Source of the DNA: Planctomycetia bacterium
Lineage (GTDB): Bacteria; Planctomycetota; Phycisphaerae; Phycisphaerales; UBA1924
Direction of reading: 5' to 3'
Length of the DNA: 8,512 bases
Assembly (NCBI GenBank): GCA_005776545.1
Contig: SXOY01000084.1
Coordinates: forward strand, 1-8,512
Shown here: positions 1 through 7,049 of the stretch, piece by piece
Numbering within the stretch: position 1 is the stretch's first letter
Layout of the letters: the number at the start of each line of letters is the position of its first letter
Program-made: the position numbers and the translations under genes
Notes under the pieces: generated by a model
Told to the model about the DNA's origin: nothing
Database searches by the model: none
Seen by the model: only the letters and a program-made list of their open reading frames with translations

Positions 1-1982
1 ATGTCACGACGGTTGCGCCCGAAGCGATTCCGACAGACTTGCTCGACTTGCAGCGTTTTGATCTCATCGTGCTTCAGAACGTGCCAGCAGATGCGGTTGC
101 GAGCAATGTTCAGCAGCTTCTGGTTTCGCATGTTCAAGATTTCGGCGCTGGACTGGTCATGGTCGGAGGCCCCGATTCCTTCGCATCCGGCGGCTGGAAA
201 GGCTCTGTACTCGAACCGATTCTGCCGGTGAATCTTGAAATTCCGGACAAGGTGCTCACGCCCGATGCGGCGATCATGCTGGTGCTGGACAACTCCGGAT
301 CGATGGCGTTTTTTGTCATGGGTTCCTCTCGCTCGAAGATGGAAATTGCCAATGAGGCAGCTGCGGCGGCAGTCGGAATGCTGGACAAGCGCGACCTTCT
401 GGGAGTGATCGCGTTCAATTCTGACTACGACGTTCTGGTTCCGCTTTCGCTTAATAAGGATGCAGCGAAGACGCAGAAGGTCATTCGCAATATCAGCGCT
501 GATGGCGGCACCAATCTTGGGCCTGCACTGGAGGCTGCGGCGCGGCAATTGCAATCGGTGAACGCAAAAGTCAAGCACATCATTGTGCTTTCAGATGGTC
601 GATCACAGAATCATGAGTATCTTCCCGGGATCGCACAGCGAGCGCTTTCGCAGGGAATCAAGGTTTCGACGATCAGCGTCGGTGACGATGCTGATCCGGT
701 GACGATGGCGAAAATTGCGGCAGAGGGAGGCGGTCGTCACCATGAGGTGATCAATCCAAATGTGCTTCCCAAAGTGTTCTTGAGGGCGATTCGCGTTGTT
801 CGCGCGCCGTTTATCAAAGAGCAGCCGTTTCTGCCCGTCATTTCCAATCCTGCTTCGCCGCTGGTGAGCGGGCTTTCCAATTTGCCGCGATTAGGCGGCC
901 TTGCGATGACCGATCAGCGCAAGGAGCCGACGATTTTCCAGGCGATCATGACGCCGGCGAATGAGCCGGTGCTGGCACACTGGAACGTTGGTCTTGGACA
1001 AGTCGTGGCATTCACGAGCGATGCACATCGCTGGGCGAAGGATTGGATTGATGCTCCGGTGTATCGGGAATTCTGGACCAGACTCTGCCGCACAACCGCG
1101 AGAAGTCAGAATCGCGATGCAAGTCAGGCTCGGGTTGAGGTCGTCGATGGACAATTGAAGGTCCATCTGAACGCGGTGAGCGATACAGGGACAACAATCG
1201 ATGCGCTGACAGTGAACGCGACAATTTACACTCCATCGGGCCAAACTCGTGAGATTCAATTGCCGCAGAGTGGGCCGGGTGAGTACTCGGGAGGAATGCC
1301 GGTCGAAAGCTCCGGCAGCTATGTGGTTGTAGTTCGACCAGACAAGGCAAGTACTCGCATCGCACCGCTGGTCGCCGGTGTCTCTACCAATGCTGGCGAA
1401 GAATTTCGCAAGCTCAAGAGCGATCGCGAGCTGCTTGAAGCGGTCGCCCGCGAGAGTGGGGGCCGCGTGCTTGCATTGAGCGATGTTGCACCCAAGACAC
1501 TTTTTGATCGTGCGGGCGTTGTGCCGCAGGAAACCTGGCTTGCTCTCACACGCGCGATTCTGCTCGCATCTTTGGTCGCACTGATGCTTGACCTTGCAAC
1601 CCGCCGCATCGCTTGGGATCGGTTTTTTAGCCCGGAGTTTGGCGCGGATCTCGCTCGCACCGCGGCCGATACTCAATCGGCACGCTCTGCCCAAGCCGCC
1701 TCCACACTTTCAAAACTTCGAGATCGCGAGACACCGCGCCCGGCAGTGAGTGAAGTCGCGCTCTCGCAGGCCGATGGACTCAAACTCGCCAAAGAACAGG
1801 CTGATAAGCGTCGCGCTGCGCGGATCACGCAGTGGAAAGATGGTTCGACACCGGCCTCTGTGACCGCCTCGGGAACCACAATGGCACCAGATCAGATCGC
1901 AGACACTGATAAATCCCAGGACCAGGCGGAAACGGGGCTTCTTGCGGCCAAGCGTCGAGCCAGCAGGAAATTTGAGGAATAG
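1..1982 (+). CDS. VWA-domain membrane protein with glutamine-amidotransferase-like segments, 5'-partial
   Basis: The reading frame is open from the window edge (first full codon at 3) to TAG at 1980-1982, so the true start lies upstream. An internal TTG at 39 is an unlikely start because it would cut a conserved domain. The first 80 codons end in a GG-x-x-SF-x-x-GG-W block and LEPILPV, the usual end of the GATase-like half in planctomycete VWA proteins. A von Willebrand A domain follows, with a complete MIDAS metal site: DNSGS at 288-302, Thr at 510-512 (DGGTN), Asp at 594-596 (LSDG). A second GATase-like block (HWNVGLGQVVAFTSDA, from 978) and a beta-sandwich-like stretch come next. One membrane helix lies at about 1536-1605, followed by a charged Ala/Arg/Lys-rich tail of about 125 residues. 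By family analogy the VWA part is periplasmic and binds a partner through its metal site. The partner is unknown. Related proteins sit near BatA/MoxR-type genes, but that context is outside the window. Confidence 0.88.
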   Translation, partial: VTTVAPEAIPTDLLDLQRFDLIVLQNVPADAVASNVQQLLVSHVQDFGAGLVMVGGPDSFASGGWKGSVLEPILPVNLEIPDKVLTPDAAIMLVLDNSGSMAFFVMGSSRSKMEIANEAAAAAVGMLDKRDLLGVIAFNSDYDVLVPLSLNKDAAKTQKVIRNISADGGTNLGPALEAAARQLQSVNAKVKHIIVLSDGRSQNHEYLPGIAQRALSQGIKVSTISVGDDADPVTMAKIAAEGGGRHHEVINPNVLPKVFLRAIRVVRAPFIKEQPFLPVISNPASPLVSGLSNLPRLGGLAMTDQRKEPTIFQAIMTPANEPVLAHWNVGLGQVVAFTSDAHRWAKDWIDAPVYREFWTRLCRTTARSQNRDASQARVEVVDGQLKVHLNAVSDTGTTIDALTVNATIYTPSGQTREIQLPQSGPGEYSGGMPVESSGSYVVVVRPDKASTRIAPLVAGVSTNAGEEFRKLKSDRELLEAVARESGGRVLALSDVAPKTLFDRAGVVPQETWLALTRAILLASLVALMLDLATRRIAWDRFFSPEFGADLARTAADTQSARSAQAASTLSKLRDRETPRPAVSEVALSQADGLKLAKEQADKRRAARITQWKDGSTPASVTASGTTMAPDQIADTDKSQDQAETGLLAAKRRASRKFEE

Positions 1983-2025
1983 GAGGGGCTGCAAGCGCAA
2001 GTTTGGCGAATTCACCCAGATTCGA

Positions 2026-2055
2026 TTGAACTTGGGGAGGTGCTTGTGGTATGTT
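2026..2055 (+). promoter_or_regulatory. Weak sigma70-like promoter candidate upstream of the 1002-residue protein gene
   Basis: TTGAAC at 2026-2031 and TATGTT at 2050-2055 are separated by 18 bases. Each box matches the consensus at four of six positions. A start site near 2062 would leave a leader of about 70 bases containing the palindrome at 2086-2100. Such matches are frequent by chance, and planctomycete promoters are poorly characterised, so this is only a candidate. Confidence 0.25.
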
Positions 2056-2085
2056 TTCGAAAGCAATGGGTGATTCGGTGCGATA

Positions 2086-2100
2086 AACACAAAGTGTGTT
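2086..2100. repeat. Short perfect inverted repeat in the 1982-2132 gap
   Basis: AACACA (2086-2091) and TGTGTT (2095-2100) are exact reverse complements around the three bases AAG. The stem is AT-rich and is not followed by a T-run, so it is a poor terminator for the VWA gene. It lies 31 bases before the downstream start codon, where it could be an operator half-site pair or a weak leader hairpin. The pairing is seen directly. The role is unknown. Confidence 0.35.
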
Positions 2101-2120
2101 ATTGTGGCCTGAAAGCGTGC

Positions 2121-2125
2121 AGGAG
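2121..2125 (+). promoter_or_regulatory. Ribosome binding site that decides the GTG start at 2132
   Basis: AGGAG lies six bases before GTG at 2132. An in-frame TAG at 2126-2128 means GTG is the first possible start codon in this frame. The next in-frame candidate, ATG at 2150, would lose the basic n-region of the signal peptide. Confidence 0.7.
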
Positions 2126-2131
2126 TAGAGT

Positions 2132-5100
2132 GTGCGAATCGTTTGTTCGATGCTAAGTGTACTGTGCTCGTGTGGTGCATTCGCGAATTCGCCGCCGGTG
2201 ACGCCGCAGGTTACAGAGCCGAATCCAACGAGATTGGTGAACGCTTCTGATGTGCACATGGAATCAACGTTGTTTTCTGATCCCGATCCAGGTGATCAAC
2301 ATCGTTGTACAGACTGGCAGATTGTGCGGACTGATACAAACGAAGCAGTATGGCAGACATCATGCATCGCGGGTGTCGAGCGATTTCATACACACCTGGG
2401 TGATGGACAGTTTGTCAATTCGTATGCTGGACGGCGCGGACTTGAGCCAGACAAGGTGTATCTGCTTCGGATTCGTCATCGAGACGACAGCAATGATCCA
2501 GCGACCGAGTGGAGTCAATGGGGCGAACGAGCATTCACAACCGGTGGCGTTGCGCAGTTGTTTCCGCTTGAGCTTGAAGATATAGCAGAATTTCCAAGAC
2601 CAATATTCTCTTTGCCATTGCCCAATGCCGCAGTTCAGCCTCGCGTTCGATTAGAGCATCCTGATGGCGAAGAACTTGCTCAGTTTCAGGCGGGGTCAGG
2701 CGGAAATACGCTCACAAATCCAGAAGCACTTGCACATCATGAGGCGGTACGAATCGTCGTAATCGCAGGGAGTGCGACATTGGAAATCGGGCAATCTGAG
2801 ATTACGTTCCTGGATCATGATCGCGCCACGCATACTTTGTATTTGCCGGCGGTGTCATTGCTGCCTGGTGCATTTCAAGCGTTCTGGGTTACTCGATCCG
2901 GCGGGACATATTACGCCCAGCCGGGGCAGACAGAACCAGAGTTTTCATCGCTCGCGCGCAGTGCCCCCGTTCCGTGGCTTACTTCTCCCGATGCCTCGGT
3001 TGAGTTTGTCGCAACCGGGTTTTTGCTCCCAGATTCAATTGCATTTCCACCTGTTGTATCAAGTGATCCGTCCGGACCATCGTTTTACGTTGGTGAGCTT
3101 TATGGCACGATCAAGGTTGTGCGTCGTGATGGAACGGTGACGGACTTTGCAACTGGGCTTGTGAACTTTGACACGACCGGAGCGTTTCCAGGTTCTGGCG
3201 AGCAGGGCCTGGGTTCGATCACAACCGATCCATTGAACGGGGACGTGTACGCCACGGTCCTGTATTCAAGCACGCCTTCGAACCCGCAATCAGCTCATCA
3301 TCCCAAAGTCATCAGGCTCACAAGTACTGATGGAGGACTTACCGCTTCTTCGATCACGACAGTGCTGGATATGCCGTTGACAGTTCAGGGGCAGAGCCAC
3401 CAGATATCAAATATTTCATTTGGTCCCGATGGCTATCTCTATGTTCACATGGGTGATGGGTTCCAGGCCACGCAGACTCAGAATCCCGAGAGTTTCTTGG
3501 GCAAAGTACTTCGCATGGACCGCCAGGGCAACCCGGCGCCGACCAATCCGATGTACAACCTCGGCGATGGTATCTCGTCACGCGATTACATTGTGGCATC
3601 TGGCCTTCGCAACCCATTTGGAGGCGCTTGGCGAGTCAGCGACAACTCACATTTCATGGTGGAAAATGGACCGGAAGTTGATCGAATGTCCAAGTTGGTG
3701 ATTGGTCGCAACTACGGGTACAACGGAACGAACGAGAGCATGTATCTGTTCGCCACCCATGTGTGGAACCCCTCGATGGCGCCGGTGAATATCGCGGTCA
3801 TTCAGCCCGAAGTGTTCGGTGGCAGCGGATTCCCCGCCGCGTATTCAGGGCGGGCCTATGTCACACAATCCGCAGGTACGTTTGGAATCGGGCCAGGCGA
3901 TTCTGCTGCCAAAGTGGTAACGGAGTGGGTGATTGACTCTGCCGGAAACCTCGTGTCAGGTCCTCGCCCAATTGCAATCTACGATGGTGTCGGTGCTTCC
4001 AGTGTCGCCGCGATTGCTGCGGGGCCTGATGGCTTGTATTTCTCTGATCTCTACAAAGAAGATGCGATTACAAATCCGCTTGCTCGCGGCAGCAATGTCT
4101 TCCGTATTCGATACAATCCCGTGAGCGCTGCCGATTGTAACAATAATTCGATCGCCGACCTCGATGAGATTCTCTCTGGGGCAGCGCCGGACTGCAATCA
4201 GAATGGCATCCCCGATGCATGTGACATTGCCACGGGACGCAGTCAGGATTGCAATCACAACTTGATTCCCGATGAATGCGATACCGCGGCCGCGTTCACT
4301 GCGGATTTTGAAACCTCTCTGTTCCCTTACACTGCTCTGGGATCTGCGGTGCTGCACAACGGACACCTTCGATTGACCTCAAATGCACAGAACCAGATCG
4401 GGACCATTTGTCGGCCGCCACTTTCTGGGCACCCAATAGACTATTTTGATGTCTCGTTCGAATTCAAACTCGGAGGTGGCAGTGGGGGCGATGGAATCTG
4501 TTTCGCGGCGTACAACCTCGACTCATTCCTTCAGAACATTCTCTTTTCTGAGGAAGGCCCAGGCTCAACAGGGTCTTCGCCGCCGGGATACAGCACCCTA
4601 GTCGTGCAATTTGACACGCACGATCATGGTGGCGAACTCGAAAATCACATTGATGTGTATTACAACTCAGTTCGACTCGCCAGGTATCGGCCCACATTTG
4701 ACCTTGAAGACAATAACCTGCATCGTGCCACGATTTCGCTGCGGCACAACCTCCTCAATATCCGCCTCACGCGGGCTGATGGATCGACCGAGGTTGTCGT
4801 TCAAGATTTGCCTGTGGCGTGGCAACCCGCGATCACTGCATTTGGTTTTGGCGGGCGCACCGATGCATTTACGAACGAGCAATGGGTAGACAATATTGCA
4901 TTCCGTGTTGCTGCACAGAATGATCGTAATGACGACCAGGTTCCAGATGAATGCGGCTGCCCTGCGGATTTCAACCGTGACGGTGCTCTCGATTTCTTTG
5001 ATTACCTTGATTTCGTTGACGCGTTCAGTCAGGGTGACATCGGCGAAGTGGATTTCAGTCCTGGCGATTTCAACTACGATGGCGGCGTAGATTTCTTCGA

Positions 5101-5140
5101 TTATCTCGATTTCGTCGATGCATTCAGTGCTGGCTGTTGA
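2132..5140 (+). CDS. Secreted glucose/sorbosone-dehydrogenase-like propeller protein with lectin-like domain and dockerin-like tail
   Basis: This 1002-residue protein starts at GTG and opens with a signal peptide (hydrophobic residues 3-18, likely cleavage after AFA, residue 19). Domains in order: a fibronectin-III-like segment (about 20-140, starting at DPDPGD and ending FTTG); a beta-rich stretch of unknown family (about 150-285); a glucose/sorbosone dehydrogenase-type six-blade propeller (about 290-664); three period-19 DCNxNxIPDxCD calcium-binding repeats (668-717); a concanavalin-A/legume-lectin-like beta-sandwich (about 721-927); a fourth, degenerate repeat (931-941); and a dockerin-like tail (943-1002). 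In the propeller, His423 before ISFGPDGYLYV and Arg493-Asn494 in GLRNPFG align with the catalytic His and the PQQ-contacting Arg-Asn of soluble quinoprotein glucose dehydrogenase. Sugar oxidation at the cell surface, with the lectin-like part binding glycan, is an inference. The propeller may instead be only structural. It has its own ribosome binding site and converges on miaB. Confidence 0.88.
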   Translation: MRIVCSMLSVLCSCGAFANSPPVTPQVTEPNPTRLVNASDVHMESTLFSDPDPGDQHRCTDWQIVRTDTNEAVWQTSCIAGVERFHTHLGDGQFVNSYAGRRGLEPDKVYLLRIRHRDDSNDPATEWSQWGERAFTTGGVAQLFPLELEDIAEFPRPIFSLPLPNAAVQPRVRLEHPDGEELAQFQAGSGGNTLTNPEALAHHEAVRIVVIAGSATLEIGQSEITFLDHDRATHTLYLPAVSLLPGAFQAFWVTRSGGTYYAQPGQTEPEFSSLARSAPVPWLTSPDASVEFVATGFLLPDSIAFPPVVSSDPSGPSFYVGELYGTIKVVRRDGTVTDFATGLVNFDTTGAFPGSGEQGLGSITTDPLNGDVYATVLYSSTPSNPQSAHHPKVIRLTSTDGGLTASSITTVLDMPLTVQGQSHQISNISFGPDGYLYVHMGDGFQATQTQNPESFLGKVLRMDRQGNPAPTNPMYNLGDGISSRDYIVASGLRNPFGGAWRVSDNSHFMVENGPEVDRMSKLVIGRNYGYNGTNESMYLFATHVWNPSMAPVNIAVIQPEVFGGSGFPAAYSGRAYVTQSAGTFGIGPGDSAAKVVTEWVIDSAGNLVSGPRPIAIYDGVGASSVAAIAAGPDGLYFSDLYKEDAITNPLARGSNVFRIRYNPVSAADCNNNSIADLDEILSGAAPDCNQNGIPDACDIATGRSQDCNHNLIPDECDTAAAFTADFETSLFPYTALGSAVLHNGHLRLTSNAQNQIGTICRPPLSGHPIDYFDVSFEFKLGGGSGGDGICFAAYNLDSFLQNILFSEEGPGSTGSSPPGYSTLVVQFDTHDHGGELENHIDVYYNSVRLARYRPTFDLEDNNLHRATISLRHNLLNIRLTRADGSTEVVVQDLPVAWQPAITAFGFGGRTDAFTNEQWVDNIAFRVAAQNDRNDDQVPDECGCPADFNRDGALDFFDYLDFVDAFSQGDIGEVDFSPGDFNYDGGVDFFDYLDFVDAFSAGC
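4133..4282 (+). repeat. Thrombospondin-3-like calcium-binding repeats (three copies, period 19 residues)
   Basis: Three copies begin at codons 4133, 4190 and 4247, giving an exact 57-base period. They read DCNNNSIADLDEI, DCNQNGIPDACDI and DCNHNLIPDECD. The regular Asp/Asn spacing is that of calcium-binding loops, and the Cys pairs suggest disulfides in an exported protein. The first copy has lost the second Cys of the consensus. A degenerate fourth copy, DRNDDQVPDEC, occurs at 4922-4954, after the lectin-like domain. Confidence 0.8.
4958..5137 (+). repeat. Tandem dockerin-like calcium-binding units at the C-terminus
   Basis: Two units share the pattern DFNxDGxxDFFDYLDFVDAFS, with their first Asp codons at 4967 and 5066 (99 bases, 33 residues apart). 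Asp1, Asn3, Asp5, Asp9 and Asp12 match the dockerin EF-hand-like calcium loop. The module is bracketed by Cys943 and by Cys1002, the last residue. This fits the dockerin-like tail ending in Gly-Cys that is common on exported Phycisphaerales proteins. The binding partner is not known. Confidence 0.85.
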
Positions 5141-6829
5141 TTACGCGAGCAATTCGCCCTGAAGACTCAGTACGTGTGCGCCAGTGATACGTGCTCGGAC
5201 AATATTGCCCACCATTCCCTGTGCCCGACCTGCGGCCACATCGATCATCACGATCTGATCGCCCTCCGTACGCGAAGACATTTGCACTACCTCAGCAATG
5301 TCTTCTTCAATTGGCGGCGCAAGGGCTGTCCCTAGATCGCGACCGCCAATCGTGATCCCAACCGAGCCTTGTTGGCGCAGTTTTCCCGCAGTCAAACCCG
5401 CCTTTTTCATTGTTCGACGGCTATAGCCTTCGATCAGGCAATCAAACTCCCGCCCGATCTGTTCTTTACTGATCTCGTCACTCACTTGCGATTGCAACGC
5501 GAGCAATTGCGAATTTCTTCGCTTCTTCATGTCTTCCGGAACATCGTCGACGAGTTTATCAAAGGCGATGGTCCCGGGACGCGGCGAGTATTTAAAGATG
5601 AACGCGTTCTTGTACCGCACCTTGCGGAAAAGCTCAAGCGATGCTTCAAAATCTTCATCGGTTTCCGTTGGAAAGCCAACGATAAAATCGCCCGACAGCA
5701 TGAGCGGCCGCCCCTTGGCTGGTTCATCCAGGTAATGCCGACAACGATCGATGAACTCAAGGTACTCTTCCACTGTGTACCCGCGATTCATCATTTTCAA
5801 CAGTCGGTTGCTGCCAGTTTGCGCAGGAACATGCACATATCTGCAAATCCGCGGCGAGTCTCTCATCACTTCCAGCACATCGTCACCGAAATCGCGTGGG
5901 TAGCTTGTGACGAATCTAAGCCGCTGAATTGCCGGAATTTCATCATGAATTCGGCGCAATAAATCGGCAAAAGTGGTGACATTCGTTGCGGCGAATGGAT
6001 CGCGACGATGCCCGCCGAGATAACTGCGTCCTTTTTGCGGTTGCGTGATTCCACCCAGCGTGACTGCTGCGCCGTGTTCAAAGCGATAGTGGTTGACGGT
6101 TTGCCCAAGCAGTGTGATTTCGATGACACCCGCATCGGCCAGCTTCTTGCATTCGTCGAGAATGTGCTCCGGCGGACGATGCACTTCTGCGCCGCGTGTA
6201 AAAGGCACTACGCAATAGGTGCAAAACTTGTTGCAGCCACGCGTGATTCGCACATACGCCGTTTTCCGCGGCTTGTCCGGGTCGGCATCAATGGGTGAAA
6301 TTGCTCGCGAGAGATCAAGCATCTCAAGCGTATCTTCAGCGGCCGCGAGGGTTCCGCTGCGCCGCGACGAGTTGCCCTGCAATGAAACTTGCGATGCGGA
6401 AATCTCGCCGGGCTGCCGCACGTTGGGATCATCTGGATTGATATCTGCCGCGGCCAATCCTGCGCGAACCGTGATGGCATTGGCAAGCAACGTCGGCAAT
6501 TTGTCCAGGTCGCCAGGGCCACACAAAATGTCCACAACGGGCATTCGCTTCACCAGCGCGGTGCCATCTCGTTCCGCCATGCACCCCAGCACGCCGACAA
6601 CCAGTTCAGGCTCGACTTCTTTGCGTTGTGCAAGTTCACCCAGCCGCGACCACACCTTTTGCTCAGCCAGCTGTCGCACGGAACAGGTGTTGTAGAGGAC
6701 AACAGATGCGTCCGCTGGATCCGCCACAAACTTGTATCCAAGTGTCCGTAAGGCTCCCGCGACCAGTTCAGAGTCAAGCTCGTTCATCTGGCAGCCAAAG
6801 GTTTCAAGATAGACCGCGCGGTTGGACAT
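5141..6829 (-). CDS. miaB: tRNA-2-methylthio-N6-dimethylallyladenosine synthase MiaB
   Basis: MiaB is a cytoplasmic radical-SAM enzyme that adds the methylthio group at C2 of i6A37 in tRNAs reading UNN codons. The N-terminal UPF0004 domain has Cys13 (FGCQMN), Cys49 (NTCSVR) and Cys83 (LGCMAE) for the auxiliary 4Fe-4S cluster. The radical-SAM motif is Cys199, Cys203, Cys206 (GCNKFCTYC). DFIVGFPTETDEDF and FKYSPRPGT are further MiaB signatures, and NTCSVR favours MiaB over RimO or MtaB. A TRAM-type domain ends the protein. At 562 residues it exceeds E. coli MiaB (474), with extra sequence around residues 120-188, 250-285 and inside the TRAM region. The usual GQNVN reads GQTVN (Thr244). ATG at 6829 is the only normal start after an upstream in-frame stop. 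No purine-rich ribosome binding site precedes it; the stretch is pyrimidine-rich (CTTCCCTCCA). Its stop codon abuts that of the converging neighbour. Confidence 0.96.
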   Translation of the reverse strand: MSNRAVYLETFGCQMNELDSELVAGALRTLGYKFVADPADASVVLYNTCSVRQLAEQKVWSRLGELAQRKEVEPELVVGVLGCMAERDGTALVKRMPVVDILCGPGDLDKLPTLLANAITVRAGLAAADINPDDPNVRQPGEISASQVSLQGNSSRRSGTLAAAEDTLEMLDLSRAISPIDADPDKPRKTAYVRITRGCNKFCTYCVVPFTRGAEVHRPPEHILDECKKLADAGVIEITLLGQTVNHYRFEHGAAVTLGGITQPQKGRSYLGGHRRDPFAATNVTTFADLLRRIHDEIPAIQRLRFVTSYPRDFGDDVLEVMRDSPRICRYVHVPAQTGSNRLLKMMNRGYTVEEYLEFIDRCRHYLDEPAKGRPLMLSGDFIVGFPTETDEDFEASLELFRKVRYKNAFIFKYSPRPGTIAFDKLVDDVPEDMKKRRNSQLLALQSQVSDEISKEQIGREFDCLIEGYSRRTMKKAGLTAGKLRQQGSVGITIGGRDLGTALAPPIEEDIAEVVQMSSRTEGDQIVMIDVAAGRAQGMVGNIVRARITGAHVLSLQGELLA

Positions 6830-6999
6830 TGGAGGGAAGTTTAGGTAGATAGTGGCTGCAATGCACCCTTTCCCAACTTAACTTTCTCAAGTAGGGGGCT
6901 CGTGTAAGACCACGCGATTGCACGACCTTGCACCGATTTCCCGATATTCCTGACAATTTCGAAAATAAGCGTGAGGAAAGTCCTGTGTCGTCGTTATCG

Positions 7000-7032
7000 G
7001 GGTTGTAACCCGGCTCTTTTCGCTCGAGAGCC
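7000..7032 (+). promoter_or_regulatory. Structured leader upstream of the 7050 gene
   Basis: Two adjacent inverted repeats lie just before the ribosome binding site. GGGTT (7000-7004) pairs with AACCC (7007-7011), though the two-base loop is tight. GGCTCT (7012-7017) pairs with AGAGCC (7027-7032) around a nine-base loop. GTTA (6993-6996) and TAAC (7006-7009) offer an alternative pairing that competes with the first stem. This could influence mRNA stability or translation. No known riboswitch was recognised. Confidence 0.35.
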
Positions 7033-7035
7033 ATC

Positions 7036-7041
7036 AAGGAG
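7036..7041 (+). promoter_or_regulatory. Ribosome binding site for the 7050 gene
   Basis: AAGGAG ends eight bases before ATG at 7050, a strong Shine-Dalgarno match at standard spacing. It supports this ATG and contrasts with miaB, which has none. Confidence 0.8.
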
Positions 7042-7049
7042 TAAGTATC

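Larger units (their letters stand above)
6830..7049. promoter_or_regulatory. Divergent intergenic region between miaB and the propeller gene
   Basis: These 220 bases must hold the promoters for miaB (leftward) and the gene at 7050 (rightward). No box pair convinces me in either direction. Visible items are a direct repeat of TTGCAC at 6918-6923 and 6928-6933, one helical turn apart (10 bases), an AT-richer stretch at 6940-6968, and several short inverted repeats toward 7050. I see no tRNA or other RNA gene. Confidence 0.5.

Noticed and set aside
1..231. ATG-initiated frame-1 ORF at the left edge
   Set aside because: It overlaps the VWA gene in another frame and its Arg/Ser/Cys-rich composition matches no protein pattern. 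The frame-3 translation continues conserved GATase-like and VWA sequence.
974..990. TGGCAC-type sigma54 box inside the VWA gene
   Set aside because: The downstream TTGCW half is absent at the required spacing and the site lies within coding sequence.
891..1694. 267-codon antisense ORF within the VWA gene
   Set aside because: It lies entirely opposite a well-supported coding region, has Cys/His/Arg-rich shadow composition and shows no signal peptide, domain or ribosome binding site.
5120..5165. Possible bidirectional terminator at the convergent junction
   Set aside because: No stem of useful length followed by a T-run on either strand could be found.
5369..5962. 197-codon plus-strand ORF within miaB
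   Set aside because: It covers the conserved radical-SAM and TRAM coding sequence of miaB on the other strand, so it is a shadow frame.
6974..6984. GAGGAAAGTCC-like string resembling the conserved core of bacterial RNase P RNA
   Set aside because: Only about 11 bases match. The rest of the core is missing, and a protein start with a good ribosome binding site follows within 70 bases, leaving no room for a 350-base RNA.
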